DNA from: Streptomyces viridiviolaceus
GTDB lineage: Bacteria; Actinomycetota; Actinomycetes; Streptomycetales; Streptomycetaceae
Direction of reading: 5' to 3'
Length of the DNA stretch: 64,000 bases
NCBI RefSeq assembly: GCF_014650995.1
Contig: NZ_BMWA01000014.1
Span: forward strand, 186,001-250,000
In this document: piece by piece, positions 42,801 to 50,844 of the stretch
Position numbering within the stretch: position 1 is the stretch's first letter
Layout: every line of letters starts with the position of its first letter
Made by a program: the position numbers and the translations under genes
The notes under the pieces: model-generated
Told to the model about the DNA's origin: nothing
The model's input: the letters and a program-made list of their open reading frames with translations, nothing else
The model's database searches: none

Positions 42801-42895
42801 GCGCCCCGGAGGGACCGTCGGCCGGCGCCATCCGCCTCCAGGACCACGGAAACAAGGTGCGCTTCCGCGACATCCGGATCCAACCGCTGACGTAA
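39887..42895 (+). CDS. Secreted multidomain protein: PA14, beta-propeller, CBM, 3-keto-disaccharide hydrolase (DUF1080)
   Basis: A 1002-residue exported protein. Signal peptide: about 1-35 (LIPLLVGAFLTGGAWA). Domain order: PA14 carbohydrate-binding (about 45-200, GYLVVPSEGTYTFRLTSDDG); a glucose/sorbosone-dehydrogenase-like six-bladed propeller (about 220-560, with LREPMGIKYVDGSLYVSQ and GLRTPNGIGWGPGGDIF); a short oxidation-product domain; a CBM6/35-like module (about 680-805, LYEAEEARLTGTAG); and a DUF1080 jelly roll (about 810-1002, GNSGVYLQDRYELQILDS). DUF1080 is now associated with 3-keto-glycoside hydrolysis. The combination suggests oxidation and cleavage of a polysaccharide or glycoside outside the cell. 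The ribosome site is TGGAGGA. A strong terminator follows. Confidence 0.88.
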   Translation: MHQRLFQRARRRLIPLLVGAFLTGGAWAAPPPAVALDDIPPQEPGVTLRVFDTQVPLSKLCTLKPGQTPNHDKLMPAVDWSAAEDFGGFADNFVAEASGYLVVPSEGTYTFRLTSDDGSRLTVDDRTVIDHDGLHAAEPKDGTVQLTAGSHPFRIDYFERTGEQRLVLEWKPPGADGFGVVPSEALSTDAGVVRVTAPGRKECEGGSDSPGDGLPLTGVRPDLDLTDLRPDGFEPQVSGMDWLPDGRLAITTWGGSQNTAGEVYVLDNVTGDTSRQQVTVKKVASGLREPMGIKYVDGSLYVSQKHELTQLVDKDRDLVTDEYRTVATWPYGGNFHEFAFGLLYRDGHFYVNLSVAINYGGATTTPQPAPGRGTTYKINKRTGKIHPVAGGLRTPNGIGWGPGGDIFTTDNQGGWLPASKLVQIKQDRFFNHYTEPAGPFDDRPVTQPVLWLPQNEIANSPSTPLYLTKGRFAGQMLIGDVTYGGLQRAYLEKVKGQYQGAVFRYTQGLEAGVNRITMGPDGAIYAGGLGADGNWGQEGKLKFGLQKLTPNGGNTFDIHQMRAVPGGFDLEYTQPLSQATAEQLASRYQAEQWRYTPTSDYGGPKIAEERLTVRSATLADDGRTVRLRLDGLKPDRVVHVRSPRPFASASGEALWSTEAWYTLNALPGKQPPPATLYEAEEARLTGTAGVNTDHSGYSGSGFVDRYNTEGKAATTFDVTVPEAGDHDVNLRYSNGPNPYQGTKSLSLYVNGEKLRQTKLASTVTWEAWSTQTERVRLRAGKNTIAYRYDPGDSGHVNLDLITVRPHGTGVTLFDGTADSQDQWQHTDGRPVEWPLTAEQSMEVCCGDIRTKDAYQDFELHVEFRVPLLPDDVTGQNRGNSGVYLQDRYELQILDSYGDPTLDTNEAGAIYLKKAPDVNAATAPETWQTYDITFRAARFDDSGKKIAGARVTVVWNGQKIHDDVEIDGPTGAGAPEGPSAGAIRLQDHGNKVRFRDIRIQPLT

Positions 42896-42915
42896 GGCCG
42901 GCGGTGAGCTCCTGA

Positions 42916-42957
42916 GGAAGGGGGCGCGCCTGAGACACCGCAGGCGCGCCCCCTTCC
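42916..42957 (+). terminator. Strong terminator after the multidomain gene
   Basis: GGAAGGGGGCGCGCCTG, an 8-base loop, then CAGGCGCGCCCCCTTCC form a perfect 17-bp stem, 20 bases after the stop and 45 bases before the convergent hchA stop. Confidence 0.85.
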
Positions 42958-43002
42958 CGCCCAGCCTCCGGCCCGGCACGGACCGCTCACCGTCGGCAAC
43001 CC

Positions 43003-43884
43003 TCAGTCGGCCTCCCGGACCGCCCGGACCAGGACATCGGCTGCGAGGAGACCGAGGCTGTTGGAGGCTAGGGGGCTGTCGCCTGTGAGGAGCTTGCGGT
43101 CCTGGTGCGTCTTTCCGGTCATGTCATCGTTGAGCACATTCAGCCCTTGCTCTTTCAGCAGACCGGCGACGAGCCACGGCAGAGGACCGGGAAGATAGCC
43201 GATCTCGAGGTTGGGCCCCTCGTCGAGCGAGTCGGGGAAGACGCAGACGGAGTATCCCTTGAAGGGCGACTCCTCCTTGCCCGATGCGGCCGCGAGCAGC
43301 GAGGCCGGTCCGTGACACAAGGTGATGACGAACTTGTCGTTCGCCAGCGCCCAGTCAAGTGTCCCGGTCACCGCCTCACTGGTCGGCAGACCGACCACGG
43401 CCCCGTGCCCGCCCGGGATGAAGACGGCGATGTAGGGGGAACCCTCACCGAGATCATCGGCGACGACGTCGGAAAGATCCTTCGGCTGCTTGAGCTTCGG
43501 CTTGAGGGCTTCGTACGTTGCCAGGACAGCTTCGTCCTCTTGCGGCAGGGCCCACAGTTCGAGCTTCGCCGGGTAGCCCCCCACTGTGGCGACGTCGATG
43601 TCGAAGCCCGCCTCCATCAAGTGGTGAGCCGGCAGAAGCATCTCGACCGGATGGTTTCCGGTGGAGAACATCTTGCCGTTCTCCACCAGCACGTATCGCT
43701 CCGCAGCCGCGATCATGAGCACCTTCCATTTCCCCTGGGTGTAGGCGCCCTTGTGCTGCACTCCGTCGAAGTCGGTCTTCGGGGAGGTGTACTGACTCAA
43801 GGAGTAAGGCGAAGGGAAGTACGCGTTGTCCTCGGCCGGATCCGGTGTGGGGTCCCTGCTCAGATCGTCTGCGGCAGTTGACAT
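43003..43884 (-). CDS. hchA: Protein/nucleic acid deglycase HchA (Hsp31, glyoxalase III)
   Basis: A 293-residue cytosolic DJ-1 superfamily member close in length to E. coli Hsp31 (283). The catalytic Cys-His pair lies in FVITLCHGPASLLAA (about residue 205), and the conserved region YIAVFIPGGHGAVVGLP supplies the acidic/oxyanion part. FSTGNHPVEMLLPAHHLMEAGFDIDVAT is specific to HchA. The enzyme detoxifies methylglyoxal and repairs glycated proteins and nucleotides. ATG 43884 was chosen; the stretch upstream reads open but is not family-like. It is a second DJ-1 family gene in the window, unlike the shorter one at 13058. Confidence 0.93.
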   Translation of the reverse strand: MSTAADDLSRDPTPDPAEDNAYFPSPYSLSQYTSPKTDFDGVQHKGAYTQGKWKVLMIAAAERYVLVENGKMFSTGNHPVEMLLPAHHLMEAGFDIDVATVGGYPAKLELWALPQEDEAVLATYEALKPKLKQPKDLSDVVADDLGEGSPYIAVFIPGGHGAVVGLPTSEAVTGTLDWALANDKFVITLCHGPASLLAAASGKEESPFKGYSVCVFPDSLDEGPNLEIGYLPGPLPWLVAGLLKEQGLNVLNDDMTGKTHQDRKLLTGDSPLASNSLGLLAADVLVRAVREAD

Positions 43885-44136
43885 GCTGACCACCTGATTT
43901 GGTGATGGCCTGAGAGTCTCGGCAGTGGCTCGAAAGGCCCACTGGCGGAGGAGAGCGAACGTGTCCGCCCCTGAGAGATGATCTACGACCATGGTAACGC
44001 GGGGGAGCCGGCGGGGCAGGTGGATCTCCACGCGCGGGCGTCCTCGGCAGGCTCGGCCCGGAAGTCCCTCATGTCATCACGCACGCCGCGGCGGGCTAGG
44101 CTCGGCACGTAACGATCTGCGAACCAGGAGAAGCCC

Positions 44137-44466
44137 ATGTCCACGCCCACCGCTCCGGCCGACAACCACGTGGAAGTCGTCGATGTCCCCGAAGCATCCC
44201 GCTTCGAAATCCGTGTCGACGGCAAAACGGTGGGCCTGGCGGACTACCTGCGCACCGACCAGCTCGTCGTCTACCCCCACACAGAGGTCGACGAGGCCTA
44301 CAACGGACTCGGGCTCGGTTCCACCCTCGCCCGCGCCGTCCTCGACGACGCCCGCCGTCGGGACCTGCCCGTACTGGCCACCTGCCCCTTCATCTCGGGG
44401 TGGATGATGCGCCATCCCGAGTATCGCGATCTCGCCTACCAGAACCGCAGCAAGGTCACGGACTGA
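44137..44466 (+). CDS. Small GNAT-type N-acetyltransferase (YjdJ-like)
   Basis: A 109-residue minimal GNAT protein. The segment YPHTEVDEAYNGLGLGSTLARAVLDDARRRDLPVLATCPFISGWMMRHPEY carries the acetyl-CoA loop (GLGLGS) and the conserved CPF/HPEY block of this family. It is related to Arabidopsis At1g77540 and E. coli YjdJ. Substrates are unknown; some members may acetylate metabolites. The ribosome site is AGGAGAAG. It is followed by 354 bases of apparently empty sequence. Confidence 0.92.
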   Translation: MSTPTAPADNHVEVVDVPEASRFEIRVDGKTVGLADYLRTDQLVVYPHTEVDEAYNGLGLGSTLARAVLDDARRRDLPVLATCPFISGWMMRHPEYRDLAYQNRSKVTD

Positions 44467-44820
44467 GGTTCGCGCCGGGACCCTTGCCCTGGGCGGAGGG
44501 CGCCGATGGCCGTGACACAGGGTGTGCGCGGAAGGACACACGGTGTCCAGTGCCGGGTCCCGGAGCCCGTCGGCGCACTTGGTTGGCGGCCTGCCGCTTC
44601 GGGCACGCGACTGTTTCGCGGGCAATCCATCCGGCTCGGCAAGGGTTGATGACCACCCGCACCACGGCCTTCGACCCCACACGACAGCGCATCTCACCGG
44701 TCCGGGGACGGCATGTCGGCCTCCACGGCACCTGGCTGCCCCACCGAGGAGTGAGCACGCGGCCACCCATGGCCGCGCGGTTCATTCTTCGGGCGGGTGA
44801 CGGGACTACGACGTCAGCGT
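44467..44820. other. Intergenic region with no recognisable gene
   Basis: Six-frame reading gives only short frames without domain similarity and with poor codon bias. The imperfect repeat GGTGTGC/GGTGTCC around 44520-44547 was noted but no function can be proposed. Confidence 0.5.
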
Positions 44821-45342
44821 TCAGCTGTGCAGGGCTGAACGCATGTGGCGATAACGGTCAAGGGTGCGGCGGCGCATCCAGAGTGCCCAGGAGCAGAACC
44901 CGATGACGCCGACTGCGAAGAGCAGAGGAAAGACCAAAGAGCCGTTCACCGCCCCGAGAGCGAGCATGCCGACGGCGATCAGCCCCATGAGGCCCAGCCA
45001 GTACGGCAGCCACCGGCCTCCACGCTCCATCCGTCCCAGTTGCTCGGCGACCAGTCGCCGCATGGTCGCCCGTTCCTCAGGTTGCTCCGGTACTTCCCGG
45101 TGCCGGATCTTGCGCTGCAACTCGGCCACCGTGCGCGGGCCGGTGCCGGCTGCCCGCGCCGCCCTGCGACGCTGCATCGCCACGAACGTGATGGCGATCG
45201 CGGAGTAGAACGCTCCCTGTATCACCCACCAGACCGGATGCTCGTCACGGCGGAACAGGGCGGCGATACCCACACCCAACGGGAAGATGACCACGGCCTG
45301 AGCGGTGAGACTGCGATCGAGTCGGCCTTTCAAGGCGCGCAC
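44821..45342 (-). CDS. Membrane protein with two helix pairs, unknown function
   Basis: A 173-residue protein with four predicted membrane helices in two hairpins: about 15-33 (AVVIFPLGVGIAALF), 37-56 (VWWVIQGAFYSAIAITFVAM), 112-130 (LGLMGLIAVGMLALGAV) and 134-153 (LVFPLLFAVGVIGFCSWAL). The central 50 residues are charged and cytoplasmic (AELQRKIRHREVPEQPEERA). No family with known function is recognised. The start is at 45342, with a weak GAGGAGACA ribosome region. It is isolated from its neighbours. Confidence 0.75.
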   Translation of the reverse strand: MRALKGRLDRSLTAQAVVIFPLGVGIAALFRRDEHPVWWVIQGAFYSAIAITFVAMQRRRAARAAGTGPRTVAELQRKIRHREVPEQPEERATMRRLVAEQLGRMERGGRWLPYWLGLMGLIAVGMLALGAVNGSLVFPLLFAVGVIGFCSWALWMRRRTLDRYRHMRSALHS

Positions 45343-45559
45343 GGTATCTGTCTCCTCGGAGATCGACGCGATGTAGTTGTCACCATCCGGTTACCCCGCT
45401 CAGCGCGTCGTACGTCCCTGCTCCCGGCGGCCACCGAAGTCCGCCCCGGTCGACTGCCGCGAGCGCCGCGCGGTCGAGTGCGGCATCAACCGCCCGAAGA
45501 GTGGCCGTGACCGGCACACCGCACTCGCCCGCCGGCCGCGGGCGGGCACCGCATCGCTG

Positions 45560-46033
45560 TCACGCGTCGAGCGCCCGGGGCCGGACGGGCAGATGGACCG
45601 CAGCGTCCGGGCCGATGCGTGCTGCCACCATCTGCTGGAAGTGGGCACTTTGGGAAGGGTCCTCGTGGTCGCAGCCAAGGGCGCATTCGATCAGTCCGAG
45701 AGACGCCTGGGCGGCCGCGATGCGGGAGCGAAGCACCTCGGCCTCTTCGAGCAGGATGTCCCTGCGCGTGGCGGGATCGGCGGCAGCGACCAGAGAGCGG
45801 ATGGTGCCGAGGGAAAGCCCTGCTTCCTTGGCGCGCAGGACGACGGCGACACGTGTGAGGTCGGCGGTCCCGTAGCGGCGGCGGCCGGCGGCGTCGCGGG
45901 CGGGCGTGAGCAGCCCCATCGCCTCCCAGTGGCGCAAGACGTGCGTGGCCAGACCGAAGCGTTCGGCGAGGGCACCGATGCTCATGGAAGCGTGCTCGCC
46001 GCCAACGGGTGCCCTGTGCTCGCTTGACTTCAT
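45560..46033 (-). CDS. MerR family transcriptional regulator
   Basis: A 157-residue regulator. The MerR winged helix is SIGALAERFGLATHVLRHWEAMGLLTPARDAAGRRRYG (about residues 18-55), followed by the conserved DLTRVAVVLRAKEAGLSLGTIRSLV and a dimerisation coiled coil. The C-terminal part is short, without the Cys ligands of metal sensors. The start is placed at ATG 46033; ATG at the MSIG position (about residue 17) is an alternative. A palindrome overlaps the start, and the divergent methyltransferase gene is the likely target. Confidence 0.9.
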   Translation of the reverse strand: MKSSEHRAPVGGEHASMSIGALAERFGLATHVLRHWEAMGLLTPARDAAGRRRYGTADLTRVAVVLRAKEAGLSLGTIRSLVAAADPATRRDILLEEAEVLRSRIAAAQASLGLIECALGCDHEDPSQSAHFQQMVAARIGPDAAVHLPVRPRALDA

Positions 46034-46046
46034 GCCGACATTAAGT
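46027..46046. promoter_or_regulatory. Candidate MerR operator
   Basis: ACTTCATG-CCGA-CATTAAGT is a 20-bp near-perfect palindrome (7 of 8 pairs) between the divergent merR and methyltransferase genes. It overlaps the proposed merR start codon, consistent with a leaderless or autoregulated promoter or with the alternative downstream start. Confidence 0.45.
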
Positions 46047-46061
46047 CGCAGCCTGGCGCCC

Positions 46062-46831
46062 ATGAACAGGGAAACGGAACAGACTCGCCGGCCGATGGAC
46101 GACCTCATCGCGCGGCTCGACGCGGCCGACCGACTTCCGGGCGCCGACGAACTGCGCTCGCGGTCCTACGACTTGCTCGGCGCAGGGCCCGGAGCGTCGG
46201 CGGTGGACGTCGGCTGTGGCGCCGGACGAGCCGTGGCGGAACTGACCGAGCGAGGGGTGAAGGCGGTCGGCGTGGACCCGAGCGAGCGGATGATCGCGGT
46301 CGCCCGCGGCCGATGGCCCGGGGCGGACTTCCGGATCGCGGGGGCGTACGACCTGCCACTGGCGGACGCCTCGGTGGACGGCTACCGAGCCGACAAGGTG
46401 TCCACGAACTGGCCGAACCGGAGCGGGCGTTGACAGAAGCCCGCAGGGTCCTCGCTCCCGGCGGGCGGATAACGCTGGTCGGCCAGGACTGGGACACCAT
46501 CGTCATCGACTCCGACGATCCGACCCTCACCCGCACCATCGTGCACGCCCGCGCAGACCTGACCGCCGGCCCGCGCACCGCCCGCCGGTACCGCAGCCTG
46601 CTCCTGGATGCCGGCTTCGACGACGTGGCAGTCGAGGTGCACACCGGTGTGTTCACCGGCCCGGCGATGTCGGCCTTGCTCGCCGGACTGGCCGAAGGAG
46701 CCTGCTCCACCGGCGCCGTCACACGCGAGCAGGCGGACAGCTGGATCGCTGAGCAGCGGGCACGGGGTGCGGCCGACCGGCTCTTCCTGGCGCTGCCGAT
46801 GTTCATGGCCGCGGCGACGGCACCACGGTGA
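46062..46831 (+). pseudogene. SAM-dependent methyltransferase, frameshifted
   Basis: The N-terminal frame (46062-46433) has the SAM site SAVDVGCGAGRAVAELTERGV and GVDPSERMIAVARGRWPG, then leaves the family at GYRADKVSTNW and stops. The family continues in the next frame from about 46402 (HELAEPERALTEARRVLAPGGRITLVGQDWD) to 46831. Joining the two frames gives a normal methyltransferase of about 256 residues. A single missing base in the codon after AAG-GTG (expected TAC-CAC, observed TCCAC) explains it. It is divergent from merR. Either a real inactivating mutation or a base-calling error. Confidence 0.85.
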
Positions 46832-46997
46832 GGCGGCACGCAAGGTGCGAATGGCCGACGTGACTTCGATCGAGCCGGTCGTCGCCGGGACGGCACGATC
46901 ACCTGCCTCGGCACCGACGGCGTCACGCCTGCCATGCACCCCCCATCGTGCGGACCGCCGCCGAATGCGCCCGCTGTGATCATGGGATGATCGAGGC

Positions 46998-47944
46998 GTG
47001 ACCGATCCGACACCGCAAGACATCGCCCGCCGCACCTCCTTCGCGGTCGACGCGGCCGTGGGGGCAGGGCGCGATCTCGGACTCACCGTGACGGATGCCA
47101 AGGTGCTGCACGACCTGTTCTCCGTCGTGGTCCACCTTGCTCCCTCACCGGTCGTGGTCCGGATCCCCACCGTCCTGCCGCCCGAGACAGGGCTCGACTC
47201 CCTGGCCGCCGTCAGCAGGCGGAACTGGACGTGACACGGTGGCTCGCAGACCGGGGAACCCCCGTGATCCCTCCGAGCGCCCTCGTGCCACGGACACCAG
47301 TTCGGCGCGACGGGTTCTCGATGACCTTCTGGCAGTTCGTCGAGGAGGACCGGGACAAGGAGCCCGACTACGCCGTGAACGCGGACATCACCGCCGACCT
47401 GCACGCAGCGATGCGCGCGTACCCGGGCCGGCTGTCCTTCCTGTCCGCAGCCGAACCACAGTTCATCGCTGAGAGCCTGACTCGGCTCGAGCAGCGCCCC
47501 GACCTCGTCCGCCCGGCCGATCTGGACCGGGCACGCCGCGAGTGGCAGGTCCTCGAACCTCTCGTGTGCTCGCGCACGGCGTTCGAAGCCAGGTTCCCGG
47601 GGACCGATCTCCAGCCCATCCACGGCGATTCTCCGCCCGCGAACATCTTCTCCGGGGTGGAGGGGGACCTCTATGCCGACTTCGAGCTGGTCACCTTGGG
47701 GCCCGTCGAGTGGGACCTGGCCGCGCTCGGGCCCGCCCTCGAATCCGCCTACAACGACGGTGCGCAACGCAATGGCATGAGGCCGTTGAACGAGCGCGTC
47801 ATGCGCTTCGTGAACGCCGTGGGGATGCTGCGGGTCGTCGCCTCTCTCACACTCGTGCCGCAACTGCCCCAGCTTTTCGACTACTTGAAGCCCGCTGTCG
47901 ACCAATGGCAGACGATGCCTTTCGCCGGCGGCGTGGCCGACTGA
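46998..47944 (+). pseudogene. Phosphotransferase (APH/choline kinase fold), reading frame broken
   Basis: The first frame (GTG 46998 to 47234) holds the N-lobe (AKVLHDLFSVVVHLAPSPVVVRIPTV). The second (GTG 47231 to 47944) holds RWLADRGTPVIPPSALVP, the catalytic loop LQPIHGDSPPANIF (HGDxxxxN) and the metal site YADFELVTLGPVEWDL. The two frames overlap by GTGA. The second frame can be read upstream as RQQAELDVTRWL, showing that the family sequence crosses frames near 47212-47220, so a one-base indel is likely. The GTGA overlap might still allow both halves to be made. Together they would be a 315-residue APH-family kinase of unknown substrate. Confidence 0.75.
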
Positions 47945-48042
47945 CACCGACGAGCGACGGCCGGTGGAAGGACCCCCGTCCGTTCAGGCCGGCGGGCATC
48001 TCTCGGCCGGCATCCGGGTCGCCCTCCGCGCTCGTCGCCGGC

Positions 48043-48702
48043 TCACCCGGCCCGCCCTGATTCCACCTCGCCCTGCGTGCCGTACCAACGCCACTCGGTG
48101 AGGCGCGGGCGGCCGGGGAGGGCGGTGCGTCCAGTCGCCCACAGAAGGGTCTCCCAGGCGTCGGAGGTGACGACGACGTGGGGAAAGAGCTTCGCCAGGA
48201 CCCGTGCGCACAACTCCTTCGGCGGTGACCACTTCAGGTCGAGCCCCTGGGTGATGTCATGGGTGTGCACGAGGGTCTCCACCACGGCCATCGCGGCGAA
48301 GCCCTCAGGATCCGAGGGCCCGAAGACGTGGTAGGCGACCGTGTCCGAGGGGGCTGTGCGCAGGACGGACGCGAGCAGGCCGCCACACGCCTCCAGGACG
48401 GTCAGCAGACCCTCGAGGCCCGAGGACGGCTCGACGAAGATGACGTTAGCGGGCCCACCGCTCCGGTCGCTGCTCGTGCGGAACGGCAGCACCGCGGACA
48501 CCGGAGGCTTCGCGAGCCCGAACCTCGCGGCGTAGGTGAACAGGTCGTCGGCCAGGTGCTCGAGCGTCTCCCGGCACGTCCACTCCAGCGTTCCGGCCTT
48601 GGCCTCCAACTCGTCGGGGTCCGCTTGCCGTAGAGCGTCGACGGCCAGCGTGACGACCCGACGCACGTCCTCTCCGTCGACTGCGGTGGGTGCTCCGTGC
48701 AT
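48043..48702 (-). CDS. Mycothiol-dependent maleylpyruvate isomerase-type (DinB fold) protein
   Basis: A 219-residue protein of the MDMPI N-terminal/TIGR03083 family in the DinB/YfiT fold. The helical bundle carries the metal-type residues in TLEWTCRETLEHLADDLFTYAARF and in VETLVHTHDITQGLDL, where His-x-x-x-Asp is conserved. Family members use mycothiol as thiol cofactor in isomerisation or detoxification, fitting an actinomycete. The C-terminal part contains FPHVVVTSDAWETLLWATGR. A TACCAT box ends 7 bases before the ATG, suggesting a leaderless transcript. Confidence 0.85.
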   Translation of the reverse strand: MHGAPTAVDGEDVRRVVTLAVDALRQADPDELEAKAGTLEWTCRETLEHLADDLFTYAARFGLAKPPVSAVLPFRTSSDRSGGPANVIFVEPSSGLEGLLTVLEACGGLLASVLRTAPSDTVAYHVFGPSDPEGFAAMAVVETLVHTHDITQGLDLKWSPPKELCARVLAKLFPHVVVTSDAWETLLWATGRTALPGRPRLTEWRWYGTQGEVESGRAG

Positions 48703-48922
48703 GCGGAGGATGGTAACAACGGCCCGAACGGGACCGGTCCGCCGGCTCGTCTTCGTGTTCGCCCCTCCATGGCGCGATCGCCGTCGCACGCGCCGGCTGA
48801 CCGGAGCGACGGCTCGGAAGCGGCCTGCCGTCTGCCTCCGATTGCAGTACCCAAGGCATCACTCACCGGCTTCGCGGGCAGGCAACACCTTGTTCACTGC
48901 GGAACGCCTCAGGGGGGTCTTC

Positions 48923-50287
48923 GTGTCCACGACCGGAATGGATGCCACCGCTTCGCCGGGGGCAGGCGACGACAGCCCGCTGCGGCGCGCCATCGGTCCG
49001 CGACTGCTGGTCCTGTTCGTGATCGGCGACATCCTCGGTACCGGCATCTACGCCACCACCGGTCAGGTCGCCGGCAAGGTCGGCGGGGCGTTGTGGCTGC
49101 CGTTCGTCATCGGGTTCGTCGTGGCCCTCCTGACCGCCGCCTCGTACGTCGAGCTGGTCGGCAAGTACCCGCAGGCGGCCGGAGCCGCGCTCTACACCCA
49201 GAAGGCGTTCAAGGTCCCGTTCCTCACCTTCATCATCGCCTTCATGGTGATGTGCTCGGGCCTCTCGTCGGCGAGCGCGGCGGCCCGCGCCTTCAGCGGC
49301 GACTACCTCGCCGAGTTCACGGACTTCTTCCCGCCCACCCTCATCGCGATCCTCTTCATCCTCGCGCTCGCGGCGCTGAACCTGCGAGGCGTGTCGGAGT
49401 CCGTCAAGACCAACGTGGTCCTCACCCTCGTGGAGCTCACCGGCCTGCTCATCATCCTCACGATCGGCGGCTGGGCGGTCCTGACCGGTGACGGCGAACC
49501 GGGCCGCCTCGGCGAGTTCCAGGCGGAGGGCACCGGCTACGCGCTGATCACCAGCGTGCTGGGGGCGACAGCCCTCGGCTTCTTCGCCTTCGTCGGCTTC
49601 GAGGACTCCGTGAACATGGCCGAGGAGACCAAGGACCCGGTGCGAACCTTCCCACGCGCCATCTTCACCGGCGTCATCGTCACCGGGACCATCTACGTCC
49701 TGGTCGCCCTGGTCTCCTCCCTGCTGGTCGACTACCGCGTGCTGGAGGACTCCAGCGGTCCGCTGCTGGAAGTCGTCAAGGCCGGCGGGATCGATTTCCC
49801 GCCCAGGCTGTTCGCCCTGATCGCCCTCTTCGCCGTCACCAACTCGGCCCTGATCAACATCATGATGGCGTCCCGCCTCTGCTACGGCATGGCCAACGAA
49901 CGCATCCTGCCCCGAGCCATGGGCCGTGTCCTCCCCAGGCGCCGCACCCCTGTCGTCGGCATCGTCTTCGTCTCGCTCCTCGCCATCGGCCTGGTGTCCA
50001 CAGGGGAGATCGCGGGCCTCGGCGACACCACGGCCTTCCTGCTCCTGTGCGTCTTCGCCGTCGTCAACATCGCCGTGCTCGTCCTGCGCCGCGACCGCGT
50101 CGAGCACCAGCACTTCCGCACGCCGACCGCGCTGCCGGTGCTCGGCGCGATCACCTCACTGATCCTCGCCAGCCCGCTGTCCGACCGGCCCGCCGACGTC
50201 TACATCAGGGCCGGCGTGCTGCTGGCCATCGGCATCGGGCTCTGGGCGCTGAACAAGGCGGTGATGAAGGTACGCGGAGAGGCGTGA
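48923..50287 (+). CDS. APC family amino acid permease
   Basis: A 454-residue integral membrane transporter with 12 or more helices. GPRLLVLFVIGDILGTGIYATTGQVAGKVGG is the APC helix 1 with the unwound Gly-rich substrate site. FFAFVGFEDSVNMAEETKDPVRTFPRAI is the family's conserved loop GFE...EE-x-x-P. Helices continue to the end. It is a likely proton-coupled amino acid importer of the CAT/YfnA type. The GTG at 48923 has AGGGGGG upstream; an ATG five codons in is an alternative. It converges on the SRPBCC gene with only 5 bases between stops. Confidence 0.9.
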   Translation: MSTTGMDATASPGAGDDSPLRRAIGPRLLVLFVIGDILGTGIYATTGQVAGKVGGALWLPFVIGFVVALLTAASYVELVGKYPQAAGAALYTQKAFKVPFLTFIIAFMVMCSGLSSASAAARAFSGDYLAEFTDFFPPTLIAILFILALAALNLRGVSESVKTNVVLTLVELTGLLIILTIGGWAVLTGDGEPGRLGEFQAEGTGYALITSVLGATALGFFAFVGFEDSVNMAEETKDPVRTFPRAIFTGVIVTGTIYVLVALVSSLLVDYRVLEDSSGPLLEVVKAGGIDFPPRLFALIALFAVTNSALINIMMASRLCYGMANERILPRAMGRVLPRRRTPVVGIVFVSLLAIGLVSTGEIAGLGDTTAFLLLCVFAVVNIAVLVLRRDRVEHQHFRTPTALPVLGAITSLILASPLSDRPADVYIRAGVLLAIGIGLWALNKAVMKVRGEA

Positions 50288-50292
50288 GCCGT

Positions 50293-50724
50293 TCACCGCT
50301 TCTGTTCCACGTATTCCTTGAAGTGCTCGAGATCGCTGTGGACGAGCCGTTCTATCGCGTTCGCCTGGGCGAAGCCCCTCGGTCCGCCGAAGGCGTCCCT
50401 GATGGTGCCGGGCTCGTACTCGAGCCGCGCCTGGACCCGGGTGCGGTTCTCGTCGATCGGCTGCAACGAGAAGGAACCCGCGAGGTCGAGAGGGTCGGTG
50501 GTACGCCACTCCATCATGCGTTCCCCCTTGCGGTCGGAGACCTCGGCCGCGAACTCCCGGGACCGGCCGCCGGCCTCGACGTCGAGGTGGGCCCGGCCTC
50601 CCGCCTCCGAACGGGCACCTCGTACGCCCTCCACGAAGCGTGGGTAGCTCTCCACCTGGTGGAGGAGGTCCCAGACCTTGTCGATCGGAACTCCGACGTC
50701 AACGTGTTCTTCGAGGGTGCTCAT
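50293..50724 (-). CDS. SRPBCC (START/Bet v1-like) family protein
   Basis: A 143-residue polyketide-cyclase/dehydrase-type protein with the helix-grip fold. The opening EEHVDVGVPIDKVWDLLHQVESYPRFVEGV and the closing helix QANAIERLVHSDLEHFKEYVEQ are characteristic. Such proteins bind hydrophobic ligands or act as coenzyme Q-binding or cyclase proteins. The ribosome site GGAGG at 7 bases supports ATG 50724. No cluster context suggests a ligand. Confidence 0.9.
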   Translation of the reverse strand: MSTLEEHVDVGVPIDKVWDLLHQVESYPRFVEGVRGARSEAGGRAHLDVEAGGRSREFAAEVSDRKGERMMEWRTTDPLDLAGSFSLQPIDENRTRVQARLEYEPGTIRDAFGGPRGFAQANAIERLVHSDLEHFKEYVEQKR

Positions 50725-50844
50725 GACCCACCTCCACGTCCGTCTCATGCTGGTATGTCCTCTGTTCCAGTGTGCGCCGACACCGGCCCGTCGACCGGAC
50801 GATGAGACGGGTCCGGCCACCATGTGATCTGGCGGGCACCGAGG

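Noticed and set aside
44467..44820. Short genes between the GNAT and membrane protein genes
   Set aside because: All frames are short, lack ribosome sites with consistent codon bias and show no family resemblance.
47988..48011. Hairpin GCCGGC-N12-GCCGGC between convergent genes
   Set aside because: Only 6 bp with a 12-base loop in GC-rich DNA; too weak to call a terminator.
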